Origin: Marmoricola sp.
GTDB lineage: Bacteria; Actinomycetota; Actinomycetes; Propionibacteriales; Nocardioidaceae
DNA length: 64,000 bases
Assembly (NCBI GenBank): GCA_025965195.1
Contig: JAOPXK010000129.1
Coordinates: 1-64,000 of the forward strand
Direction of reading: 5' to 3'
Shown in pieces: positions 37,108 to 46,030 of this stretch (its first letter is position 1; each line of letters opens with the position of its first letter). The translations under genes were made by a program, and so were the position numbers. Under the pieces are notes generated by a model that was not told where the DNA came from, made no database searches, and worked only from the letters and a program-made list of their open reading frames with translations.

Positions 37108-38736
37108 TCAGCCTCGAGCCGCTCCAACTTTCTTACGCAAGACGCGCCCTGGCGCCGCTCCAGTGTCAACGCCCCCTTCGACAACCACGACGCCATTGAC
37201 GACGACCATCTGAACCCCGACGCTCAATTGATGAGGGTCCTCAAATGTTGCCCGATCCGAAACACTCGCCGGGTCGAACAAGACCAAGTCAGCAGCATGC
37301 CCTTCGCGAATCAGTCCCCGATCACGAAACCCAAGACGCCTTGCTGGCAGTGAAGTCATCTTCCGAACTGCTTCCTCAAGTCTCAGAACATGCTCCTCCC
37401 TCACATAACTGCCAAGGACCCGCGAGAACGTCCCGTAACTCCGCGGATGCGGTCGGCCCCCTGCAGTCGGGCTGAGCGTCCACCCGTCGCTCGCGATCAT
37501 ACTTCGCCCGTGCTTCATGATCTTCTGAATATTCTCCTCTGATTGACCATGAACAACGGTCAATACTTCGCCTCTCGTCTCCGTGATGAGGTCCAAGACC
37601 GTATCAACCGGAAGCTCCTGCCGCGCGGCAGCCACTTCAGTCAACGTCATTCCGATGTAGCGTTCCAACGATGAAGGCCCGTCAGCAAGCACAACTTCGT
37701 CAGGCGCAAACTCACGAAGTCCACCCATGAGGTCGGCGGGACTCTGCAATACGATCTGATTCCGTATCTTCTCCCGCTCGGCAGGGGTCGATAGCCTGCG
37801 AACCACCTGATCTATTCCGCCGGAAAGGGACCAGGCCGGCAACAGCGCAACGAGACCAGTACTACTGGCCGTATACGGGTACTGGTCCAATGTCACGTCT
37901 TGCCCCAGCACAACGGCCTGATCAACCATCTCCAATGTGGTCGCGACCTTGTGCCAGTTTGCACGGCCCATGGCTTTGTGATGGCTCACCTGAACTGGAA
38001 CATCGGCGTCGGAACCGATTCTCAGCGCCTCGCCGAGCGCTTCCACAAGAGTGATCGCCTCGTTCCGCAAGTGCGTTGAATAGAATCCGCCGTACTTCCC
38101 AACCACCTTTGCCAACTCGACAAGCTCAGCTGTCTCCGCCAAACTCGCTGGCGCGTAGGTGAGGCCGCTCGACATGCCGTAAGCACCGGCAATCATCGCT
38201 GCGGCGACGAACCCCTTCATCTCCTCCATCTGAGATCGTGACGGAGGGCCCTCTTCGAACCCCATTGCTGCGATCCGCACGCTGCCGTGGCCAACTTGGC
38301 ACGCCAAATTCACGGCCAAGGGCAGACCAGATACAAAGGTCATGAATCCATCTGCGTCACTCCACGCTCCCCATGGCAATCCACCATCAAGGAACGCCGT
38401 GTATTCGCGAAGCAGGTCGCCTCTGCGCCCATCAACCGGAAAGGGGGAGAAACCGCAATTCCCAGCAACCTGCGTTGTCACGCCCTGCATTGTCATCGAC
38501 ATGGCCCGCGGGTAACAAGGAAGGGTGAAATCACTATGCGTATGAATATCAATGAACCCCGGACTCAGGACCAGCCCAGACGCATCGACATGCGTCACTC
38601 CAAATGTCTTCGGCAGTGACTTGGCCCTGGCAACTGCGACTATACGATCATGTTGGGTGACAACATCGCCGCGCCAAGAATCGGCACCGGTCCCATCCAC
38701 AATGGTGGCGTCATGAAATACAATCCCTGTCTTCAA
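37108..38736 (-). CDS. N-acyl-D-amino-acid deacylase family amidohydrolase (second copy)
   Basis: VLSPGFIDIHTHSDF, GNCGFSPF, THLRNEA, VSHHKAMGRANWHK, ASDGWTLSPTAGGRPHPRSYGTFSRVLGSYV. Confidence 0.92.
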   Translation of the reverse strand: MKTGIVFHDATIVDGTGADSWRGDVVTQHDRIVAVARAKSLPKTFGVTHVDASGLVLSPGFIDIHTHSDFTLPCYPRAMSMTMQGVTTQVAGNCGFSPFPVDGRRGDLLREYTAFLDGGLPWGAWSDADGFMTFVSGLPLAVNLACQVGHGSVRIAAMGFEEGPPSRSQMEEMKGFVAAAMIAGAYGMSSGLTYAPASLAETAELVELAKVVGKYGGFYSTHLRNEAITLVEALGEALRIGSDADVPVQVSHHKAMGRANWHKVATTLEMVDQAVVLGQDVTLDQYPYTASSTGLVALLPAWSLSGGIDQVVRRLSTPAEREKIRNQIVLQSPADLMGGLREFAPDEVVLADGPSSLERYIGMTLTEVAAARQELPVDTVLDLITETRGEVLTVVHGQSEENIQKIMKHGRSMIASDGWTLSPTAGGRPHPRSYGTFSRVLGSYVREEHVLRLEEAVRKMTSLPARRLGFRDRGLIREGHAADLVLFDPASVSDRATFEDPHQLSVGVQMVVVNGVVVVEGGVDTGAAPGRVLRKKVGAARG

Positions 38737-38785
38737 GGCCAGGCCCTCTTCCGACGTCGTTCGACGAACCTTGCATCAACGCACG

Positions 38786-40081
38786 TCAAAAGAACGTGCG
38801 GACTCCCCCAATCACGGCTCCAGAATCGTCGATCAGTGGCAGCAACGGCGACTTCTCAAACGCGCCACAGGGGTGAGACACACCTAAAGCGACAATATCG
38901 CCCGGAGCCAATTCGACCTCGGGAGCAATCGCTACCAGCGCGTGCTGATCAAACAATGCAGTAATTACACCCTGGTTGGTTAGATCTACCACCCCGCCAT
39001 CGCGCGAGTAGGCTCGCCGTAGGCAAGGCAGTTCCACATCGTAGGGAACATCGCGTCGCCCCGCTCCGAGCACCACCAATCCGGGCTCGGGTCGTGAGAG
39101 TACAACTGCCCACACGTCCAATGCGTCCTGAAGCTCCAGAACCTCGTCCGGGTTGCGACGCCCGTCCAGCGGCGAAAGCCGGTGGTAGCGACCCGAGTCA
39201 TGTGACACGTAACAACCGCTCCGGAGCACCAGTCTTGCGTCGATTCCCGACTTCGACCAGTCGCTCAGGGAGTGCACTACGCGGTCGAAGTAGACACTGC
39301 CTCCTGCACTGACCAGCGGATCGGGTCGGGCAAGGAGCTCACCCTCAAAAAGCTCGGTGACGAGAATACGAGTCCGATCCAGCAGAGCATCCACCGCTGC
39401 CAGATCTGCCGGCGCAGAACCCCGTGCGACAACTCCCTCGTACGTCTCGACTCCGGCCAGCTGCAAGTTCCGGGACGCCTTGACGGCCCGGGCCACCTGC
39501 ATAGCGGAATCTGTGGTCCGGCAGCCCGTCCGACCACCTTCTGCTCCGAGTTCCAACAAGACGTTCATTCGGCGCCCGGGCGCACAGTCGTCCAAGGTCC
39601 GGTCCATGAGAGCAACTGTCTGCGGATCGTCTACCAAACAGTAGAAGTCGAACGCGGCGTCGGTGCGCAGCTGCTCGCAGACCCAACGCAGGGGGCCCGG
39701 CTCGACAAGCTCGTTCGCGAGGAGGATACGAGGCACCCCGTACTTGCGCATCACGGCCATTTGCGACGACGTGGCGGCGGTTATTGCCCACGCTCCGGCG
39801 TCAAGCTGGCGCTTGAAGAGTTGAGGAGCCATCGTGGTCTTTCCATGTGGCGCGAAGAGTGCCCCATAGCGCCTGGCATATGCTGCCATGGCTTCGATGT
39901 TCCCAGTCAGCGCGCCTTCCCGGAGGGTCGTGACCGGGAGGGGCAGATCGCCCTTGGTGACATTCCAACCCTGGCTCCCGAGCTCGCTCAGCCTGATACG
40001 TGTGCCGAGCGGAACCCCCTTGTATTCACAATCAAGAATCGTCTCGTCGCAGCCTTCGCCGACGTCGATGTGCGCGTTCAT
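38786..40081 (-). CDS. DSD1-like D-amino-acid lyase/deaminase (alanine racemase N-terminal fold)
   Basis: ALFAPHGKTTMAPQLFKRQLDAGAWAITAATSSQMAVMRKYGVPRILLANELV; C-terminal GVSHPCGAFEKSPLLPLIDDSGAVIG. Confidence 0.82.
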   Translation of the reverse strand: MNAHIDVGEGCDETILDCEYKGVPLGTRIRLSELGSQGWNVTKGDLPLPVTTLREGALTGNIEAMAAYARRYGALFAPHGKTTMAPQLFKRQLDAGAWAITAATSSQMAVMRKYGVPRILLANELVEPGPLRWVCEQLRTDAAFDFYCLVDDPQTVALMDRTLDDCAPGRRMNVLLELGAEGGRTGCRTTDSAMQVARAVKASRNLQLAGVETYEGVVARGSAPADLAAVDALLDRTRILVTELFEGELLARPDPLVSAGGSVYFDRVVHSLSDWSKSGIDARLVLRSGCYVSHDSGRYHRLSPLDGRRNPDEVLELQDALDVWAVVLSRPEPGLVVLGAGRRDVPYDVELPCLRRAYSRDGGVVDLTNQGVITALFDQHALVAIAPEVELAPGDIVALGVSHPCGAFEKSPLLPLIDDSGAVIGGVRTFF

Positions 40082-40414
40082 GACTTGGTCGCCTCAACTC
40101 TGTTCGCGAGCGGGGTTGCAGTCTCCATTGGGTGCCTTACTGTGCTTCGTTGAGTGGTTGGTGAATTTCATGTTCTGCCCGTTTGGAACTTGCTTCTCCA
40201 TTGCAGGCTGTCTCTGCCCGGCGTGGAGAGCCTCTGGGAGAAGGCGCTGTGTTGGGGTCGGCGGTGCGCCACTCGCAGTCCGCAATTTCGACGAGCGATG
40301 GCGGAAGGTGTTGGCCTCACCGGGAAGACGCTGGTGCGACGTCACATCAGTGACAGAGATCCATGACGTCCTCAACACGCTCATGGCAGCTGAAGGGCAA
40401 CGCCAAGCGGATGA

Positions 40415-41188
40415 CTACAAAGCACTGATGGCTCCGCCATCGACCCGGATCTGGGCACCTGTCACGTACGAGGCGCGATCGCTGCAAAGAAAGACTGCGA
40501 CATCAGCGAACTCGTCTGTCCGGCCGTATCTGCCGATGGGAATCGTTGCGGCCGACGCTCGCCTCACTGCCTCTATCTCTATCTCGTCCCGACGCGCGCG
40601 CGCCTCGTCCAGGTCCGCCACGCGACGAGTGTCAATGCGTCCTGGTAGAAGCATGTTCACAGTCACGCCTTGTCCAGACACCTCGTTTGCAAGGGTCTTC
40701 AAGTAGGCCGCAAGTGCCGCGCGGGCTGCATTGGAACGTGCGAGGTTGGCGATGGGTTGCTGGACCCCACTGGAACCTATTGCCAACACGCGACCCCATC
40801 CGTGAGTCCGCATCTGTGGAAGCAGAAGCGTTGCGAGCGCAATCTGTGGAAGCAGCATGGAGCGGAGGCTCGCATCCATGTCGTGCGGCGTCAGATCCGC
40901 TGCTGTCCCTGGCGGGGGGCCCCCAGAGTTCAAGACAAGGACATCGATTTGGCCAAAGGCACGCTGGGCTTCACGACCCAGGCGCTGGCAAGCGGCGGGA
41001 TCGGAAAGGTCAGCGACCAGTCCGACTGACCGTGGCACCGCTGCGACCGCATCGGTGACGCTGCTCTCGCGCCTCCCCGTTACGACTACGTTGGCACCTT
41101 CAGCCGACAGGCCTTTGGCAATGGCCAACCCGAGCCCAGAAGTCGAACCGAGAACCAAGCAGGAGCGTCCATCCAGTCGCATATCCAT
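40415..41188 (-). CDS. Short-chain dehydrogenase/reductase
   Basis: LVLGSTSGLGLAIAKGLSAEGANVVVTGR; LNSGGPPPG; TDEFADVAVFLCSDRASYVTGAQIRVDGG. Confidence 0.92.
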   Translation of the reverse strand: MDMRLDGRSCLVLGSTSGLGLAIAKGLSAEGANVVVTGRRESSVTDAVAAVPRSVGLVADLSDPAACQRLGREAQRAFGQIDVLVLNSGGPPPGTAADLTPHDMDASLRSMLLPQIALATLLLPQMRTHGWGRVLAIGSSGVQQPIANLARSNAARAALAAYLKTLANEVSGQGVTVNMLLPGRIDTRRVADLDEARARRDEIEIEAVRRASAATIPIGRYGRTDEFADVAVFLCSDRASYVTGAQIRVDGGAISAL

Positions 41189-41371
41189 TGGGCTATGTCC
41201 ATTCGGTTGTGAGCGGTGGTGGAAAACATGTGCTGTTCACATGTGCAAGGCAGCTACACGAACCCCGATTGTCTGGGTCATACCCGACCTGTTCGCCCGT
41301 AGGTCGTAACGGACACACCCAGCTTGCCCGTGCTTCCCGGATGTTCCCGAGCTGCCGAAACAGGGCGCCCG

Positions 41372-42094
41372 TCAAACAGGGGGGAAGCTGGCGACCACAA
41401 CAGCCGCAACGTGCTGGATGTGGGCATCCATCGCGGAAGCCGCCAAGTCTGATTTGCCGTCCGAGATCGCCTGGGCGATCTCGATGTGCTCCTGCGCGCA
41501 ACCGACAGTCCCCTCCGACGGCGACAGGTCCCTCTCTCTCAGCACGGAGGTCAGGAGGAGGGCATCCGCAACTGCAGCCTCGGTCATGGGGTTGCCCGCG
41601 GCTCGAGCGACGGTTGCGTGGAACTCGTGGTCCCACTGCCGGAAGCCAGGCCCATCCCCCTCGACGGCTGCTCGGAGAGCTTGTTCGGCGGCCGACAGAA
41701 GCGCCGCGATATCGGGCGTGGACACCCGTTGCGCAGCATAGAACGCGGCGGAACGCTCAATGCCGGCTCGTAACTCATACGCGTCACGAATCGCGGTTCG
41801 CGAGGGCTCGATCACCCTCAGCCCGTCACCGGACGGCACGACCAGCCCAATGTGTTTGAGACGGAGAAGTACATCGCGCACCGGTGTCCGGCTCACATTG
41901 AGCTGGACCGCAAGAGCTGCAGCGGTCACTCGACTGCCCGGGGCCAGCGTCTTGTCGACAATCGCCTCCTTGATCTTGTCGAAGACCAGGTCCGTTCGTG
42001 ACGACGGCGGGGACGGCAGCGGCGACAACAGCGACCGCCCGATGTGTGTCACTGCATCCTGCATACAGGACACGGTACTTGGTGTACGCTCCAA
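41372..42094 (-). CDS. GntR-family regulator with FCD domain
   Basis: VDKTLAPGSRVTAAALAVQLNVSRTPVRDVLLRLKHIGLVVPSGDGLRVIEPS; FCD-like EFHATVARAAGNPM. Confidence 0.9.
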   Translation of the reverse strand: MERTPSTVSCMQDAVTHIGRSLLSPLPSPPSSRTDLVFDKIKEAIVDKTLAPGSRVTAAALAVQLNVSRTPVRDVLLRLKHIGLVVPSGDGLRVIEPSRTAIRDAYELRAGIERSAAFYAAQRVSTPDIAALLSAAEQALRAAVEGDGPGFRQWDHEFHATVARAAGNPMTEAAVADALLLTSVLRERDLSPSEGTVGCAQEHIEIAQAISDGKSDLAASAMDAHIQHVAAVVVASFPPV

Positions 42095-42263
42095 GCGTCA
42101 ACAGACATTGGCGTGCTCCTCACCCGGCTCGCCACTTGACAGGCCGGCCCGGGCAGCAGCTCCTCGGGCAGCGGCTCTCGGCAGACGTCTCGGATCTCAG
42201 ATCCCAGCTCTGACCACGCAGCGAGGTGAGCGACGCGATTCTTTACAGCTGGGAGGCTGGCAA

Positions 42264-43055
42264 GTGCAGACCGCGACGGTGTCATCACTGAAGTTCTATG
42301 ACTGCAACGCTTTGATTGGCAGACCGGCGATTCCGCGGTTCTTCCCAGATCCTGTCTCAGGGGAGGTACTGCTACGAGAGATGGACCGAATCGGAGTCGA
42401 GAGCGCAGTTGTCACCCACGTGGCCGCGCGTGAATACTCGCCTCGGGTAGGAAATGACCTCCTGGTGGACGCAGTCAGCGTCGAACCTCGGCTCACCGGG
42501 TGCATGACACTTCTGCCCGACCACACAGACGAGCTCTGGGACACCGCGGCAGTTCTCAACGAACTGAAGCGGCGCGACGCGCGCTGCGTTCGGCTGTTCC
42601 CGAGCGAGAGTCTGCATCGATATCCGCTCGACCATCGAGTCCTCGGCGATCTTTTTGAAGTGCTCGAATCAGCCCGGGTGCCGACTCTTCTGGACTTCGA
42701 CCTGGGCCGGCGAGACGAGGCTGATTGGCGCGCGCTCTACGACTTGGCGGATAGATATCCATTGCTCCCAATGATCATAATCCGCCCCGGCGGCCGCAGT
42801 GACCGCGGACTGTATCCCTTGCTCAAACGATCTCCGAACGTGTCCGTGGAGACAGGCGGCTACTGGGTGCACCGAGGAATTGAGCGAATTTGCGAACGCT
42901 TTGGCGCTGAGCGTTTGGTCTATGGTTCCGGGTTCCCCTATTGGACAATGAGCGGTGCCGCATTCCACGTGGCCTCCGCGAGGGTGTCAGCGTCAGAGAA
43001 GATGGCTATTGCAAGCGGCAATCTGGAAGCGCTTATGTCGGGGGTATCGCTGTGA
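42264..43055 (+). CDS. Amidohydrolase family (TIM-barrel) protein
   Basis: KFYDCNALIGRPAIPRFFPDPVSGEVLLREMDRIGVESAVVTH..ERLVYGSGFPYWT..; GTG start 42264 in frame of the long ORF. Confidence 0.75.
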   Translation: MQTATVSSLKFYDCNALIGRPAIPRFFPDPVSGEVLLREMDRIGVESAVVTHVAAREYSPRVGNDLLVDAVSVEPRLTGCMTLLPDHTDELWDTAAVLNELKRRDARCVRLFPSESLHRYPLDHRVLGDLFEVLESARVPTLLDFDLGRRDEADWRALYDLADRYPLLPMIIIRPGGRSDRGLYPLLKRSPNVSVETGGYWVHRGIERICERFGAERLVYGSGFPYWTMSGAAFHVASARVSASEKMAIASGNLEALMSGVSL

Positions 43056-43840
43056 TCCATGAATTTCGGCCCTTCACGAAGGCGACACCAATCATCGACG
43101 CCCATGCGCACATGGGCTCCTACCGGAACTTCAATATCCCTTGGAATGACGCAGATGGAATGATCGAGCAGATGGATGCCGCCGGCATCGACCTTGCCTG
43201 CGTAAGCCATCATGCGAGTATCTCAGCTGATCATACGTACGGGAACAGCATCATCAGAGCGGCCGTATCTCAGCACCCCGGAAGGTTCTTGGGGTATTGC
43301 GTCATCAACCCAAATTATCCGGAGTCGGCGTCGTCGGAAATCGAGAAATGTTTCGCAACGGGATCCTTCGCAGGCTTCAAGGCGCACCCTGAACTTCATG
43401 GCAACTACCCCTTGAACGGGCCGGGGTACGAGCCGATGTGGAAGTACGCTGACGCTCATGGGCTTCCGGTACTTTTCCACAGCTACTTCGGTGGCGATCA
43501 ACTGGCCATCTTCGAGTCTCTAGCCAATCTTTATCCAGGAGCGACCCTGCTCCTAGGGCACGCGGGTCTTGATCTCGGCCTTGACAACGCAGTGGCGCTG
43601 ACCACCAGGGTCGACAACGTGGTCCTTGACATGACCGCGATGCAACGACACTGCTGGGCAGTCGAGTACCTGGCTGCTCGGGCGAGTTCTGAGCGACTCG
43701 TGTGGGGTTCTGACAGTCCCTTCATAGATCCCACGCCCATGCTGGGCGCCATTGCGCTGGCCGCAATCCCAGAAGGCGTCCGCGACGCGATCCTCTATCA
43801 CAATATGGCTCGAATCCTGAGAATCGATCTTCAGTCATGA
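43052..43840 (+). CDS. Amidohydrolase family (TIM-barrel) protein
   Basis: TPIIDAHAHMGSYRNF, GFKAHPELH, LLLGHAGLD, ERLVWGSDSPFIDP; GTG overlapping the previous stop (GTGA). Confidence 0.88.
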   Translation: MIHEFRPFTKATPIIDAHAHMGSYRNFNIPWNDADGMIEQMDAAGIDLACVSHHASISADHTYGNSIIRAAVSQHPGRFLGYCVINPNYPESASSEIEKCFATGSFAGFKAHPELHGNYPLNGPGYEPMWKYADAHGLPVLFHSYFGGDQLAIFESLANLYPGATLLLGHAGLDLGLDNAVALTTRVDNVVLDMTAMQRHCWAVEYLAARASSERLVWGSDSPFIDPTPMLGAIALAAIPEGVRDAILYHNMARILRIDLQS

Positions 43841-43874
43841 TTGAGCGAAGCGTGTCAAAGAAGTTGGATTAGAA

Positions 43875-44981
43875 ATGTTGAAGATTCGAGCTGTAGAGGC
43901 TATCCCGGTACGAGTTCCGCGAGTTCATGCGTCAGAGAGTGCGTTCGGCATCCGGTCGCACACCGACGCCGGGATAGTGCGCATCGAGGCCTCCGACGGT
44001 GTCGTTGGCTGGGGCGAGATTTCACTGGTTTGGTGGCGGCTGGGCAGCGGTTTGTGTGAAGCAGTCAATGAAATCCTCGCGCCGGCGCTGATCGGCGAAG
44101 ACCCGATGGCGATCTCGCGAATCATGGAGAAACTACGCTCGCTCCTTCCCGGCAAGCACGACGGACCGGCGCTCGCTGGAATCGAAATGGCTCTGATCGA
44201 CCTCGTCGGGCGTGAAACATCCTTACCTGCCTATATGTTCTTGGGCGGAGCCTTTCGCACCAAGATCGATCTCAGCATGTCGCTTCACATCGCCGAACCG
44301 AGCGCCGTGGCTGCCGAGGCAACCAAGTGGGTCGCGCAAGGATTCTCGACTCTCAAGATCAAGATGGGCCGCGACTGGAACCGAGACCGTCTGGCACTCG
44401 AGGCCGTTCGGTCCGCCGTGGGTGCCGGGGTGAGGTTGAGGGTCGATGTCAACGAGGGTTGGTCGTCTGTTCCGCTCGCAGCGTCTCGCCTTGATGAGAT
44501 GAGACAATATGACGTCGAGCTGGTTGAGCAGCCATTGGGCGCCGAGGACCTCATCGGAATGAGAGAACTGCGGGCTCGCTCGTCAATACCCCTCGCTATC
44601 GATGACGGCGTGTGGACCGCTCGCGATGCGTCGGACATCATCCGGGAGCGGGCCGCCGACGTGCTCAATGTCTACGTCAGTGAGAGCGGAGGCATGATCG
44701 CGGGTAGACATATCGCCGAGGTCGCGCGCACTGCCGGACTGCAGTGCTGGGTGGGGAGCATGCCCGAATTGGGGATAGGGACTGCGGCCAACGCCCACCT
44801 CGCGGCAGCCATGCCGGAACTGTCGCTTGCATCTGATGTCTGCGGCTTTCTGTATCACGCGGCGGATGTCCTGACGACGCCGCTCGTCGTCGACAACGGG
44901 AGTATCGCTGTACCCACCGGCCCGGGCCTGGGTATCGAGGTCGACTCCGCAGCGGTTGAGAACTGGCGACTGCGGGCCTGA
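43875..44981 (+). CDS. Mandelate racemase/muconate lactonizing enzyme (enolase superfamily)
   Basis: TLKIKMGRDWNRDRLALEAVRSAVGAGVRLRVDVNEGW; VEQPLG; AIDDGVW; typical MR/MLE catalytic K-x-K, D-x-N, E-x, D pattern. Confidence 0.9.
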   Translation: MLKIRAVEAIPVRVPRVHASESAFGIRSHTDAGIVRIEASDGVVGWGEISLVWWRLGSGLCEAVNEILAPALIGEDPMAISRIMEKLRSLLPGKHDGPALAGIEMALIDLVGRETSLPAYMFLGGAFRTKIDLSMSLHIAEPSAVAAEATKWVAQGFSTLKIKMGRDWNRDRLALEAVRSAVGAGVRLRVDVNEGWSSVPLAASRLDEMRQYDVELVEQPLGAEDLIGMRELRARSSIPLAIDDGVWTARDASDIIRERAADVLNVYVSESGGMIAGRHIAEVARTAGLQCWVGSMPELGIGTAANAHLAAAMPELSLASDVCGFLYHAADVLTTPLVVDNGSIAVPTGPGLGIEVDSAAVENWRLRA

Positions 44982-45109
44982 CTCATGCAACAGCGGGCAA
45001 CGGTTGTCGCCCGTGACGCGAGGCGGGCCTCGTCGGCGAGACGGCCGGTGTGGGCCGAGCGCCAGCCCCGGTGCCCGGTCCGGGCGATGGACGGGCCATG
45101 CTACGGTTC

Positions 45110-45128
45110 TGAGGTAAGCCTTACCTAA
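45110..45128. promoter_or_regulatory. IdeR/DtxR iron box
   Basis: TGAGGTAAGCCTTACCTAA, near-perfect match to TTAGGTTAGCCTAACCTAA, 10 bp upstream of efeU. Confidence 0.9.
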
Positions 45129-45137
45129 GCAACCGGA

Positions 45138-46007
45138 GTGAGCGTGCTCGGCAACTATCTGATCGGCCTCCGTGAGGGCCTCGAAGCGTCCCTCGTCGTC
45201 GTCATCCTGATCGCCTACCTGGTGAAGTCTGACCGTCGACAGTTCCTGCCCCGGATCTGGGCCGGCATCGCCATCGCGATCGCGGTCTCGCTCGGGTTCG
45301 GTGCACTGCTCACCTTCGGACCTCGCGGGCTCACGTTCGAGGCGCAGGAAGGTCTCGGCGGCACCCTGTCGGTCATTGCGGTCGGTTTCGTGACCTGGAT
45401 GGTCTTCTGGATGGCACGTCACGCTCGCGGGCTCTCGAGTGAGCTGCGCGGCAAGGTCGATGTCGCGGCCGCGGCCGGTGGCGCGAGCCTGGCCCTGGTG
45501 GCGATGCTCGCTGTCGGCCGCGAGGGTCTCGAGACGGCGCTGTTCCTCTGGGCCGCGACCCAGGCCGCCAGCGGCACCAACGGCTCGGAGGTCGGGCCGC
45601 TTCTCGGCGCACTGCTCGGCATCCTGACGGCAGTGGCGATGGGCTTCGCGTTCTACAAGGGCGTGCTCCAGATCAACCTGTCGAAGTTCTTCACCTGGAC
45701 CGGAGCGATCCTGATCGTCGTGGCCGCCGGCGTGCTCGGGTACGGCGTACACGACCTGCAGGAGTCCGGCGTTCTCCCTGGGTTGAACAGCCTCGCCTTC
45801 GACGTCAGCAAGCAGATCCCGCCCTCCTCGTGGCTCGGCACCTTCCTCAAGGGCATCTTCAACTTCACTCCGAACACGACCTGGTTGCAGGCGATCGCCT
45901 GGGTGGCGTACATCGTGCCGACCCTGACGCTCTTCCTGGGCCGGATCCGCAGGAAGCCCCCTGTCCCCCAGCCCACTCCCGCAAAGTCCGCGGCCGCGGC
46001 TCGCTGA
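45138..46007 (+). CDS. efeU: Iron permease EfeU (FTR1 family)
   Basis: LREGLEASLVVVILIAYL and GREGLETALFLWAA REGLE motifs. Confidence 0.95.
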   Translation: MSVLGNYLIGLREGLEASLVVVILIAYLVKSDRRQFLPRIWAGIAIAIAVSLGFGALLTFGPRGLTFEAQEGLGGTLSVIAVGFVTWMVFWMARHARGLSSELRGKVDVAAAAGGASLALVAMLAVGREGLETALFLWAATQAASGTNGSEVGPLLGALLGILTAVAMGFAFYKGVLQINLSKFFTWTGAILIVVAAGVLGYGVHDLQESGVLPGLNSLAFDVSKQIPPSSWLGTFLKGIFNFTPNTTWLQAIAWVAYIVPTLTLFLGRIRRKPPVPQPTPAKSAAAAR

Positions 46008-46030
46008 ACCTTCCCCGAAAGGCAATCCCT

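Noticed and set aside
40094-40384. 96-aa minus ORF upstream of the DSD1-like gene
   Set aside because: No motif, low-complexity pieces; more likely leader or intergenic sequence of the divergently spaced minus-strand genes.
42065-42100. TTGG-N8-CCAA near the GntR start as operator
   Set aside because: Arms only 4 bp and no FCD-GntR consensus evident; too weak to call.
25158-44981. Island as an integrative element or prophage
   Set aside because: No integrase, transposase, attachment repeats or tRNA at either edge were found by reading; horizontal origin remains only a composition-based impression.
44995-45060. Hairpins GGGCAAC..GTCGCCC and CGAGGC-GG-GCCTCG after the MR/MLE gene
   Set aside because: Position and form fit ordinary transcription termination of the preceding operon.
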